A program made the position numbers and the translations under genes. Positions 11,419 through 23,300 of a DNA stretch of 64,000 bases are shown here, in pieces. The notes under the pieces are model-generated. The model did not search any database, was not told the DNA's origin, and saw only the letters and a program-made list of their open reading frames with translations. The stretch is from assembly GCA_947685225.1 (NCBI GenBank), contig CANTUV010000011.1:64840501-64904500 (forward strand), written 5' to 3'. Source of the DNA: Garcia nutans. Taxonomy: Eukaryota; Streptophyta; Magnoliopsida; Malpighiales; Euphorbiaceae. Position 1 is the first letter of the stretch, and each line of letters opens with the position of its first letter.

Positions 11419-12765
11419 AATGGCCAAAAATTTATAATAATATTAATTAAAATATAATTATAATTAATAATTATATAATTACTAATAATTAATAATTTTA
11501 TTATTATAATTAATTATTATTATTATTAATATAATTATTAATTAATAATTATAATGTTATTAATTATAATTATAAATTAGTTAATTATAATTATATTATT
11601 ATTTTTATTATCAATTATATAATTACTAATTATATTTATTAATAATAACAATAATTAATAATTATTATGGGCCCAAATATTTAACAATTATATTTGGGCC
11701 CATATATAATTAATAATAAGTAATAATATAATTAGTAATTACATAATTATATTATTATTAATTAAAATATAATTATAATTAATAATTATATAACTACTAA
11801 TAATTAATAATAACAATAACAATAATTAATTATTCTAATAAAAAGGCATCTACTACTAAATTAATTTTAACATCATGTAATTATGATGTTATACTCTTTA
11901 AATAATAAAAATTAGATTATATTTAAAAGTCTAATACAATGAAAAAACTCAATGTTTCATACAAAGTATTATAGTGGAATTGTAAGTGCAATAATTATGT
12001 AATTACTAATTATATTATAACTTATTATTAATTATGTAATTATTAATTATAATTATATATTTATTAATTATATATAGGCCCAAATATAATTGTTAATTAT
12101 TTGGGCCCAATATAATTATTAATTATTATTATTATTAATTATTATTAATAATATAATGATTAATTAATTATTGTGTTATTATTAATTATAATTATAAATT
12201 AAATAATTACAATTACATTATTATTAATTATTATATTATTAATAATAATTAATAACAATAATTAATAATTTGGGCCCAAATAATTAACAATTATATTTGG
12301 GCCATATATAATTTATAATAATAATAACAACAACAATTATACAATTAGAATCAACAAGTATATAATTATAATTAACTATAATTAATAATTATTGTTATTA
12401 TTAATTATTAATAATTATTGTTATTATTAATTATTAATATTATTTATTATATAATTATTAATTATCTTTGGGCTCAAATAAAATTATTAATTATAATTAT
12501 AATTATATTTTAATTTTAATTATTGTTATTATTATAAATTTTGGCCAGTGGCCATGCATGTACATAACTCAAAAAAAAATTTATAGCCATGCATGGAGTT
12601 TTGGTTTGGCTATGTACAAAATTAAAAAAAAAAAATTATGGCCAAATGAATATGTAGTTTGGGTTTGGCCATGAACGAAATAATAAAAAAAAAATGGCCA
12701 AACTAAAACTTTGATAAAATATAGAATTTTCTCACATATTTTAGTAAAAACTCCATACATATATT
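10763..12765. mobile_element. AT-rich element of about 2 kb with inverted termini (possible foldback or MITE-like)
   Basis: The outer ends are inverted copies. Left end 10763-10793 contains GGATTTTTACTAAAATATGA; right end 12732-12765, read in reverse complement, contains GGAGTTTTTACTAAAATATG. Between them lie almost only A and T in AATTAATAATTATA-like words, broken by recurring TTGGGCCCAAATA palindromes and TTTGGCCATG/ATGGCCAAA motifs near the ends. No coding capacity is seen. I could not settle a target-site duplication, so class is open. Confidence 0.5.
11347..11417. repeat. (ATT)n microsatellite
   Basis: About 70 bp of uninterrupted ATT trinucleotides inside the AT-rich block. Confidence 0.95.
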
Positions 12766-14257
12766 AATAAAAAGATAAACTTATTTATTTAAATCAACCT
12801 TAAAAATATTCGGAGTAAAAATAGGGATGATGCGAAAGCACATTTTCGAATCAATTGGAAATTTATAGCTCCTGCAAGAATATGGACCTTCAACTTGTTC
12901 TAAATAAGGGGGGTCCAATTCAACTTAAATACTAAACATTAAAAATATCAAATTATAAAAGAAATAAAAAAATTCCAGATTATAAACTACAAAAAAATAA
13001 TAATTTCAATTTAACTTCATACTACTTTTCTCAAAAAAAAAAAACTTCATACTACAAAATCAAATTAAACATTTCAAATTTATAATGTCCTCAAGTATTC
13101 AAGCCAATTTCTTAATTCATTATTTTTCAAATTTCAATTCATTTTAGCAAGATAAAAAAATTGCAACAAAATAAATATGAGATTAAAAGTAAGTGGTGTA
13201 CCTATTCTTAACTTGTTGCCGCTGCCTTGCTGGTGCCAATCGGTGAAAGAATGAAATTGAAAAAGGAAGAAACTGTTATCTGAAAAAAAAAGAAAGAAAA
13301 AGGAATTAACGAAGAAGAAACGTGAGAAAGAAGAGAAAGAGTCACAATTAAGTTATTCTTGTTTGTTTGTAATGGGCAGAGTCATTGACAAATCTTGTTT
13401 GTTTGTAATGGGCTTGATTAAAAGGCCCAATTTTAAAGATTGGAAAAAAAAGGATGAAAAATGTTGGGAGCGTTGATCAAAGTTGCGTGCTCTCACATAG
13501 TAAGGCCAAGCTGTTCCATCTCAACCAATGTAATATTCATTCTCAAATATACCTAAAAATTTTTTATTTTTAACTGAGGGGGGAACAGGGCCCCATGGGA
13601 CCCCCTTTATCTCCGCCTCTGGTTCTAATTAAAATGAAATATAAAGTAATATTACATATATATATATATATATTCATTTTGAATCTCATCTACCTCTCTA
13701 ATTTTTTCAAAAAATAATTTAAATTATTATACGTAGTATTTTTATTCTATCATTTTTAAGAGATTATGAAGAATAACAAGAAATTAGAGAAAAAAACTAA
13801 AAAATTTTAACTGAATTCGTCAAGTTTAAAGAAAATATATATAGGATATATTATTTGAAGTATGAAATCCATGGTTTTTTTTAAAGAATTACACATAATA
13901 AAAAAGAAAACAGTGACTAGATATATTTCATAGTAAAATTATAATAATTTATGATTATTTTATTATAGTATGTTAATTAATATATTTTTTAAATATAAAT
14001 AAACTTTTTTTTTTTGATGTGGGATATCAAAACCTCAGTCCAAACTCCTTCGCACATTTAGACTAAATTTATCAATCAAGTTAAGCCCAAAAAAGCCTGA
14101 AAGACGCTTAACCAAAATTGGTTGTTTGTAAAGAAAAACATAAAGACTATTTGATCTATAAGAGAAATCACAATTGGGATATAATTCAAAGGAGAGCTTT
14201 TTCTTTTTTAAAATTAGAATTAATAAATATTACTAGTTTCAAAACAAAAGCTAATAT

Positions 14258-14329
14258 TCCGTTGTAGTCTAGTCTGTTAGGGTATTAAGCTCCCTCCGAA
14301 AGATACGAGTTCGATTTCTGGCAACGGAA
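14258..14329 (+). pseudogene. Decayed tRNA-Glu (CTC-type) gene
   Basis: The sequence begins TCCGTTGTAGTCTAGTCTG and ends GGCAACGGA, so the seven acceptor-stem bases still pair (TCCGTTG with CAACGGA). The T-arm core GAGTTCGATTTC resembles a B box, and AAGCTCCCTCC sits where the anticodon loop with CTC should be. The D-arm and anticodon arm carry substitutions and a likely deletion relative to the plant tRNA-Glu that I remember. It is probably not functional. It lies about 230 bp upstream of the TBCD translation start. Confidence 0.7.
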
Positions 14330-16887
14330 AGTTTTAATTTTCCAAATCAAAAAATTGTTTTGAAAAACCATTTTATTATTATTTTTTTATTCAATAAAAC
14401 CATTTTATTATTTTACAAACGCGCCACATGACAGGCAAGGGAAAATTTGAAACCTAGAGATATTTAGGAAAGAAAGAAAAATTTCAGATTTAGACCGGAG
14501 GCGGGAACTGTTCCGTCATTTTCCTATCCGTACACAAATAGAAAGTCTGTGTATATACAATGGTGGCAGTGGATGAGCAGACAGTAAGGCAAAAAGAGGA
14601 AATAACTGTGGAATATGATGAAGCTGACGAGCTCGGTAGCAAGGAAAGAGTCTTGCAGAAGTACTTTTTGCAGGAATGGGAGCTCGTCAAGTCTCTCCTC
14701 GACGACATCGTTTCCGATGGCCGCGTCTCCGATTTCTCTTCCGTCGACAAGATCAGATCTATTGTACTTTTACTTCTCCAAACTAAATACTAAATGATTG
14801 CTTCATTATTATATGAAATTTCTTTTTCATTGTTTGGATCTATTGTGATGTTTCAGTTGGATAAGTATCAGCAAGAGGGCCAATTAGTGGAACCATACTT
14901 GGAGACGATAATTTCGCCTTTGATGTCTATTGTTCATACTAAAACAATTGAATTAGGCGTAGCTTCTGATGAGATTCTTCAAGAAATTAAGCCGTTTGCA
15001 TTATTATCTATTGCTTGGTTACTGTTTGTGGATACAAGGCTGTAATCAAATTCTTTCCACATCGAGTTTCCGATTTGGAGCTCGCGGTCTCTCTCTTGGA
15101 GAAATGCCATGATACGGCTTCACTGACATCGTTGCGACAAGAAAGCACAGGAGAAATGGTGGCAAAGTGTGTGATGCTTTCATGGCTTTCGATTTTCGTT
15201 TTAGTTCCATTTGATATCTCATCTGTTGATACTAGCATTGCAAGTAGTAATGATGTTAGTAAATTTGAGCCTGCCCCTCTAGTTTTGAGGATATTGAAGT
15301 TTTCTAAGGATTACCTTTCTAGTGCTGATCCCATGCGTACCATGCCTGGATTGCTTCTTTCTAAGCTTCTAACTAGGCCCGATATGCCAGTGGCCTTTTG
15401 CCGGGTATTTCTCATTATTCTTATAATTACTGACTTGCTGAATTATAGTTTTCCATAAAAAGTCTGGTATGAAGTTTTACCCTGGTTCAATGACTTTGGT
15501 TAAGAACTCATATGTAATAACTAATAACATGGATTGAAGCTTGTTTGCACATTACCTCAGACAAATTCCAACCTGTTAATTCATACTTCATAACTCATGA
15601 GCACATTTTGTATTGGCATATTGATGTGATTTTGAAGGCGAGAGATTCATCTAAGAGAACATAAATAAAGTACCCTCCAGTTGTTAAGGTACACTGACAT
15701 ATACTAATGGCATGCTTGTATTTTATGTAGTCCATGGCATGCTTATATTTTATGCAGTGAATCAGTTGAACTAATGACTATATGTAATTCATTGACACAT
15801 TAGTTTAGCATGGTGAAATTGTTTGTCTATAATAGCCATTTGGAATATCAAATTATAGTATGTAAGTAGAGAGCGTATCAAGGGGATGGACAGCCTTGTG
15901 AATCGATGCCTTGACTAATGCAGAAGGGATATACTTATGCTACTCTCAGGCACTACCAATTCAGATGGCTTCTATCTCGAGAGATGATATAATAGAAGTT
16001 TGATGGTTCCATGAAGCTTTTCTACAGTTGGGTGTAAAATCCTCTGGTTGTGCCACTTGCACTTACTGCCTTCTGTTATTTCTTTTCAGCTTCATTGAAT
16101 GGGCACATGAAGTATTGTCTTCTGGCACAGATGATGTCATGTCACACTTTCAGTTACTAGGTGTTGTGGAAGCTCTGGCTGCCATTTTCAAGGTCTGCTT
16201 TCAAAAAATTTTTACTTCTTATTGCTATAATGCAAATGTTGAGATTACTATTCTAAAAGTAGATAATTCATTCTGAACTTTTATCTGTCACCCCTATTGA
16301 AAATTTTCGTTTTACAATCCTGTTTTTCCTCTCTGAATAAATAATTGTATTTTTAGCTTCTGATTGTCTTTTGTGTGCATGCATGTGGCTGGACTTGGAA
16401 AGGATTGGGATGGACACTTTTTTTTTCCCCGCTTAATGTCTTACGTTTCATTTATTCAAGTCAGGTGGGCAGTCGGAAAGTGTTAATTGATGTTGTTCCT
16501 ATTGTTTGGAATGACACGTCATCATTGGTCAAATCTGGTTCTGCTGCTCATAGTCCTTTGCTTCGGAAGTATTTGGTGAAATTGACTCACAGGATAGGAC
16601 TGACTTGCCTCCCTCATCGTTCTCCATCCTGATTTTATGTGGTTAGTATTGCTTGATTTCTTACATTTTATTTCTTTACTGTGTATGAATTTGGACTGAT
16701 AAGTATCATTTGGAAAAAATATCTATCTTTTTGTAAAATATAAATCTTCTAGATATGAAAATACTATAATTTTGTGCTGCCTAGGAAAAATAAATTGTGT
16801 TTGTATATGCATCAGTTTGATTCTTTATTTTGGCTTCTATGCAAGAATGCTAGAATAGATTGCTCTTTGAACATCAATATTGACTTG

Positions 16888-17385
16888 CTCCATTGCTAAG
16901 TTATGATCTTACTGCCCTGTGTATGGTATAACATCAGTATGTTGTTGTTAGCTTGTGACTTTAATTCTTTTTTTGCTTATGAGAACATAGATTGAGATGG
17001 TTTGGTCATATGAAACGAAGGCCTAGCGATGCATCTCCATTGCTAAGATATGATCTTACTGCCCTGTGTATGGTATAACATCAGTATGTTGTTGTTAGCT
17101 TGTGACTCTAATTCTTTTTTTGCTTATGAGAACATATATTGAGATGGTTTGGTCATATGAAACGAAGACCTAGCGATGCATCAGTCAGAAATACCGAACA
17201 AATTAGAGTAGGTATAGCTAAGAGAGGCAGGGGCAGGCTTAAACTGACTTGGTCAAAGTTGGTCCAAAATGATATAATGTTACATCTATCAGAAGAGATA
17301 GTCCTAAATCGCACCGAGTGAAAAAAAAGAATTCATATAGCCGACCCCAATTGAATTAGGATTAAAGCTTTATTGAGTTGAGTAG
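16888..17385 (+). mobile_element. RTE-type LINE 3' fragment with a 147-bp tandem duplication, in a TBCD intron
   Basis: From about 16990 the sequence encodes the C-terminal tail of an RTE-like LINE (LRWFGHMKRRPSDA, AKRGRGRLKLTWSKLVQND, LSEEIVLNRTE). It then runs into AGCCGACCCCAATTGAATTAGG and a TTGAGTTGAG tail. Host intron sequence plus the first LINE bases are tandemly duplicated: copy 1 begins at 16888 and copy 2 at 17035, both starting CTCCATTGCTAAG. The 3' end is the same as that of the longer copy at 18190-20380. Confidence 0.8.
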
Positions 17386-18189
17386 GAAGAGTCCTTTTGT
17401 TTTCTATGTTTCTCATATTGTGCTTTTGTTGTGTTAAGTAGACAGGATTGCTTTGTATTTGCAGAGTATATCAAGGACAAAGTAGAGGGTTCATTGTGTT
17501 GCAAATACTTATTGCAATTTCTAGAATAATTATCTTCGAACTTCACACTATTTGTCGAAATTGTCCAAAGCCATCAAGTAAAATAATGAATAGCATGCTT
17601 GTCTTATCCACAGGGCAGGACCAGCTCGCTTGGACCGTATATTTCTCCAAGTGCATCAAAAAGAGTGGATCAATTGAGTCATGTTGTCGACATCAACTTC
17701 ACCAGACCAGAAGAAACTGCAAACAACTTGCAAGATGAAGATATGGATGTGCTAGAAATCGTAGAAGAGATCATTGAAATTTTACTTCCTGGATTGAGAG
17801 ACACGGTATGTTTAAAGAGTGAGATCCTGCATTTATCTTGATTAGGTGTCATTAAATTATGTAGCTTGTAAGGTGGAAACCTTGGATAAAGATTCTGGTA
17901 ATTCCTATACTTCCATCTTGAAATTGGTTTCGTAAGTATTCTGGTAAATTTTCTCTTGACTAGTAAGCCTCAAAAGCCATGATGCTCTACATCTAGCTTA
18001 AGGCCTTTGGTTTCAATCACCTTTTATACCATGAATAGAAATTTGATGTGGACATAGGGTTTACTTACCAATAAAAAGGGAATTCCATCTAGTGACCTTT
18101 AAAAGTGGGCAAAATAGAAGTCAAATTGACTTCATACTCACAAGAAAAACCAATTGAACTCGATGCAATGATTGTAAGGTTATTCCAGG

Positions 18190-20380
18190 TGAGGTTTTGA
18201 CCACTTAGCATAGGTTAGTGGTTTTGGATATCAAGTTTAAGAGGTTAACTAGTAGGCCAAGGAGAAACAATATTCCTAAAATTAGGTGGTGGGCTTTAAA
18301 AGATGAAAAACAATTATTGTTCAAGGATGAGTTGGTCAAAGCTGGATAGCGGGAGGAAAATGTGAGTATGTCATCAAATAATATGTGGATAGGCATGTCT
18401 ACAACAATTAAAGGAGTAGCTAAAAAGATTCTTGAAGAATCTAAAGGGTGTGGACATCCTTCGAAGGAGTCTTGGTGGTGGAATGAAGAAGTGCAAAAAG
18501 AGGTAAGAAGTAAAAGGGAATGGTATAAGAGTTTGTCCAAGTGTAATAACAATGATGCTTTTGAGCAGTACAAACAAGCGAAAAAAGATGCTAAAAGGCA
18601 GTTTTTCAAGCAAGAGTACAATCTTTAGAGAGTTTGTATGAGAAACTTGGAACAAAGGAAGAGAAAAAAACTATCTATAAATTGGCTAAGATAAGGGAAA
18701 GGAAATGTCGTGATTTAAACCAAGTTAAGTGTATTAAAGATAAAGAGAATAAGGTTCTGGTTCAAGACGAGGATATTAAAGAACGGTGGAGAAGCTATTT
18801 TGATGAACTTCTTAATTGTAACCATAGTGGTAACATTGAGGGTTTAGATGTTTGGCCGGAGAAAAATGTGAAATACATTAGACGGATTAGGTTTTTGGAA
18901 TTTAAGGAAGTTTTGAAGAGGATGAAAGTTGGTAAAGCCTGTGTACCGGATGAGATACCTATTGAGGTTTGGAAATTGTTTGGGAGATACAAGAGTTGCA
19001 TGGTTGAAATTTTTGTTCAATAAGATCTTAAGTATAAAGAAAATGCCTAATGAATGGAGACAAAGTAATTTGATACCTATTTTTAAGAATAAAGGAGATA
19101 TTTAGAATTACTCAAATTATAGAGGTATAAAGCTTATGAGCCACACTATGAAATTGTGGGAGAGAGTTGTGGAATACTGTTTGCGGTTAGATACTTGTAT
19201 CTCCTCAAATCAGTTTGGCTTTATGCCTGGTCAATCAACTATGGAAACTATTTTTTTATACGAGATTTGATGGAAAAGTATAGAGAGACGAAGAAGGACT
19301 TACATATAATTTTTATTGACTTGAAAAAGGCATATGATAGAGTCCCTAAAGAAGTTTTATGGTGGGTCCTAGAGCGTAGGAGAATATCTATACGATATAT
19401 CCAAGTCTTGAAGGATATGTATGAGGGAGCTATCATCAGTGTCCGCACTGTGGGAGGGGATACTAAAGATTTTTCCGTTTCTATTGGATTATACCAAGGT
19501 TCAACTTTGAGCCCTTATCTTTTCGCCTTGGTCATGGATGAGCTAACAAGACATATACAGGATGACATCACTTGGTGTATGATGCTTGTAGATGATATTA
19601 TATTAATAGATGATAATCAAGTAGGGGTAAGTCAAAAGTTGAAGTTATGGAGAAGCACTTTGAAATCTAAGGGTTTTAAGCTAAATAGGACTAAGACTGA
19701 GTATATGCATTGTAGATTTAATAGCGAGAATAGAGAAAAAGATGAAATTATTTTAGACGGAATAGCAGTACCTCATAGTACTTATTTTAAATACCTTTGC
19801 TCTATTTTTCAAGAATATGGGGGTTGTGAAGAAGATATAAATCATAGAATTAAAGCTGGTTGGATGAAGTAGATAGGTGCTACAGGAGTTCTATGTGATC
19901 GAAAGATGTCAATTAAAATTTTACCGCACTACAATACGGCATGCGATGATGTATGATAGTGAGTGTTAGGTAGTAAAATGATAACACATGAATAAAATGT
20001 ATGTTACGGAAATGAGAATGATAAGATGAATCTATGATCATACTAGGACGGATAAAATCTGCAATGAGTGTATTAGAGAAAAAGTGGGAGTAATATCTAT
20101 TGAGGATAAGATAAGAGAGCATAGATTGAGATGGTTTGACCATGTGAAACGAAAACCCAGCGATGGGCCAGTTAAAAAAACAAACAAATTAGAGTAGATA
20201 TAGCTAAGAGAGGCAGAGGTAGGCCTAAACTGACTTGGTCAAAGGTGGTCCAAAATGATCTTATAATGTTACATTTATCAGAAGAGATAACCATAAATCG
20301 TATTAAGTGGAAAAAAAAATCTATATAGCCGACCCCAATTGACTTGGGATTAAAGCTTTGTTGAGTTGAGTTGAGTATTG
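18190..20380 (+). mobile_element. 5'-truncated RTE-type LINE (reverse transcriptase) in a TBCD intron
   Basis: The piece starts in the linker after the endonuclease domain (HRLVVLDIKFKR) and runs through ESWWWNEEVQKEVRSKREWY, WRSYFDELLN, the RT blocks FIDLKKAYDRVP, GLYQGSTLSPYLFALVMDEL and the catalytic box at about 19588 (LVDDIILIDD), ending in the GHVKR/KRGRGRPKLTW-type tail. The reading frame is split by stops and frameshifts: 18362-18628, 18634-19023, an intervening shift, then 19156-19872. Copying is therefore impossible from this locus. The 3' end is AGCCGACCCCAATTGACTTGGG followed by a short TTGAG satellite tail at 20360-20376. It sits in the same orientation as TBCD, between exons 17614-17805 and 20494-20610. 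Confidence 0.88.
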
Positions 20381-23300
20381 TATTGTTCTTGTTTGAAAGT
20401 AATATTATGTGGAAAAAGAGTGGAAGGATATGGAATCCGTTTGCTCTTAATTTTGCCAGTGTTGTGGGTGATTTAATGTCGATATAATTGCAGGACACTG
20501 GTGTATGTTGGTCTGCTGCAAAAGGTATGGGCCGATTAACTTCCCATTTGACATTTGTCCTCTCAGAAGAGGTCTTGTCATCTGTTTTGGAACTGTTCTC
20601 ACCTGGAGAAGTATGTTTATGCTGTTTCTCTCTGTATATTATCTTCTTTACTTTAACTTTATTTCCCAATTTTGGGGGCTTTAACAATACTCGAATGTTG
20701 TAATTACCCAGGGTGATGGTTCCTGGCATGGAGCTTGCTTAGCATAGGCTGAACTAGCACGTAGAGGGTTGCTAGTCATCCCAAAGTTGTGCCTTTTGTT
20801 GTGAAGGTTGTATAATTACACATGCATTTTGCGAGGTTTACCCTTTCTTTTAAGCTGAATACATTTTATCAATTGAAGATTTTGTTCAACAATTTCAAAT
20901 TTGTATATGTTTAATAATTTTTTTTATATTCCTTTTTCATTAATGACTCGGCTTCATTTTTTTGGAAATTTATCTCCCTGTATTGTCAATCCTGGTTATT
21001 ACTTTTTAAGTCTAAGATATCATGGTTTTTATTTCGTAGTTAGTTTGGTCTAGCCGAAGTTCGAGAAAGATGAGAGGATGGGAAAGAAATTAATGTTTTT
21101 TTTTTCTGGATTTTCATATAAATTATTCATGCTAAGTGTAAATTATTCATATCTTGAGTCTGCCTCTATTACTTGGGTATCATGAGTTCTGCTGTCACTT
21201 AAAATTAATCTTTCATTTGGTAGACTAAACAAACATGTTTAAATTGTTGAAGTTGTAAGCTTTTGTGGTTGTATGCGCCCTTGACGTGCCTCCCTCAACA
21301 TCTGTTCTTTCTGTTGACTTGCATGTTTATAGTCTTGATTGCTTCTGATATTATCACTAGAAACTTATCATTTATGCCTCTAAGCATTTAGCCAGTACAT
21401 ATTTGGGCGATACTGAAATCTATGATAATTGCCTAGATACTTATCGTTAATGCCTCAAGCATCTAGCTGGTACATGTTTGGGTGATGATGAACTCTATGA
21501 TAATTGCCATTCAACACAGCTTTGGCACTGAGCTGGAATAAATTTTCATTAACAGGCACTGCATTATGATATTCGAAGGGGCCTGCATAGTGTTGGGTCT
21601 CATGTACGTGATGCAGCTGCATATGTTTGTTGGGCATTTGGCCGTGCATATTATTGAGAGAAGTACTGGAACAGCTTGCTCCACACCTATTAACAGTGGC
21701 CTGCTATGATCGTGAGGTGCTAACCCTTCTTTTATAGGTTCTGTGATCTTTTCTCATATCAAATCATCATTTCATTATTGGCTTTCACATGCCAAAGTTT
21801 ATCACTTTTGATCCTAGGTCAATTGCAGAAGAGCAGCAGCCGCTGCTTTTCAGGAGAATGTTGGAAGACAAGTGAATTATTCACATGGCATTGACGTAGT
21901 GAATACTGCAGACTATTTTTCACTTTCATCACGAGTGAACTCTTATCTCCACATTGCTGTTTCTATTGTTCAATATGAAGGATACCTATATCCATTTGCA
22001 GAAGAACTGCTGTATAACAAGATTGGTCACTGGGTATGTGCACTAAAATAATTTAGTTTTATGCCTTCTTCAACCTTCAAGTCTTCAAAACTAATTTCTA
22101 TATGAATTTATGGTCTTTTTCCTCCTGCATGGACTCACTTCTTGATGGCGTTCTTTTAGTAGAAAATGAATGTAAACAAATGGAAATAATTACTTTATGT
22201 TCACCAAGTAACACACAAGAAAAGATGGAGGGAATTCAAACAAAGTATTTCTCAGCAAAGGGATGCACCTCTAAAAGCTTCTTAGGCAGAAACCTATAGT
22301 GCCTATTGTGAAAGAAAAAAATAGTCTCATCCCATAATAACTGTTAATGCAAATATTTATGTTAAAAGTCCTGTTGTTCTCTTTTAACAGTGATATTATA
22401 TTATTGCAATTCTGGCATAATGCTGAACGCCTAAGCTCCTGTTCTATTTTGCCCAAACCCACAACCCGTTTCTCTTCAAAAGCACACAGTTGAAACTAAT
22501 GCATTGAGGCCATCTACAACCATGGTTAATGTTATACTAAGTTGCATAATGGAATTGACTTTTGAGTGTTCGTTGTTTTGCATTTTGCCAGGATAATTAC
22601 TGAATTAAATAATTCAGACGAAATCTTTATAGTACTTGGTACTACTTGTATTCTTTGGCCAAATTTTCTGTTTTCATTATCATACATATGGTTCTTGTTT
22701 TTGTGGCAGTCTTAAGATTATTGGTTTTCTCTAGGATAAAGGATTGAGAGAATTTGCTGCAGAGGCCCTTTCTGCTCTTGTCAAGTATGATCCTGAATAT
22801 TTTGCAAACTTTGTTCTGGAGAAGTTGATTCCTTGTACTCTATCCTCTGATCTGTGCATGCGGCATGGTGCAACCTTGGCTGTTGGGGAGGTTGTTTTGG
22901 CTTTACATCGATCTGATTATGGTCTTGAAACTAGTTGGTGCTCTTACTTCTTTCCTGACAATATGTTTTTTAATTGGAAATGCAACTGAAACTTATTAGT
23001 AGGGGTTCCTATGGGTCATGGCTCTGTTCAGATCATTAGATTGTAGTTTCTTTCACATGCAAGGAGTCCAAATTATTGTGCTTCTCTTATTTATTTTAAT
23101 CTTTCAAGTTCTTATGTGAACATTTAATTTTATTAATTTGAAGAGTGTTTTGCAATTATAAACTTGAAAATTGTGGGGGTGGATAAAGAAATATCAGAAC
23201 AACTATGTTCTACTTCATTAGATAAATATTATAATAAATGTCTCATGTGTTGATTCTTTTATGTTCTAATATCTTATTATAGCACTTTAGCTAATTAAAT

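Larger units (their letters stand above)
10475..14257. other. Intergenic, AT-rich and repeat-filled
   Basis: Contains the low-complexity AATTAATAATTATA block (10763-12765, listed separately), then a stretch at about 12890-13625 ending in a G/C-rich segment (GGGCCCCATGGGACCCCC, 13588-13606) and CTCCGCCTCTGG, which resembles the end of a non-autonomous DNA transposon. Also present are two copies of TCTTGTTTGTTTGTAATGGGC near 13357-13413 and a (TA)n run near 13655. No gene is seen. Confidence 0.5.

Noticed and set aside
12895..13625. Possible DNA transposon ending in CTCCGCCTCTGG
   Set aside because: Left end (near 12905, AAGGGGGGTCC) matches the right end only over a few bases, so I did not list it as an element.
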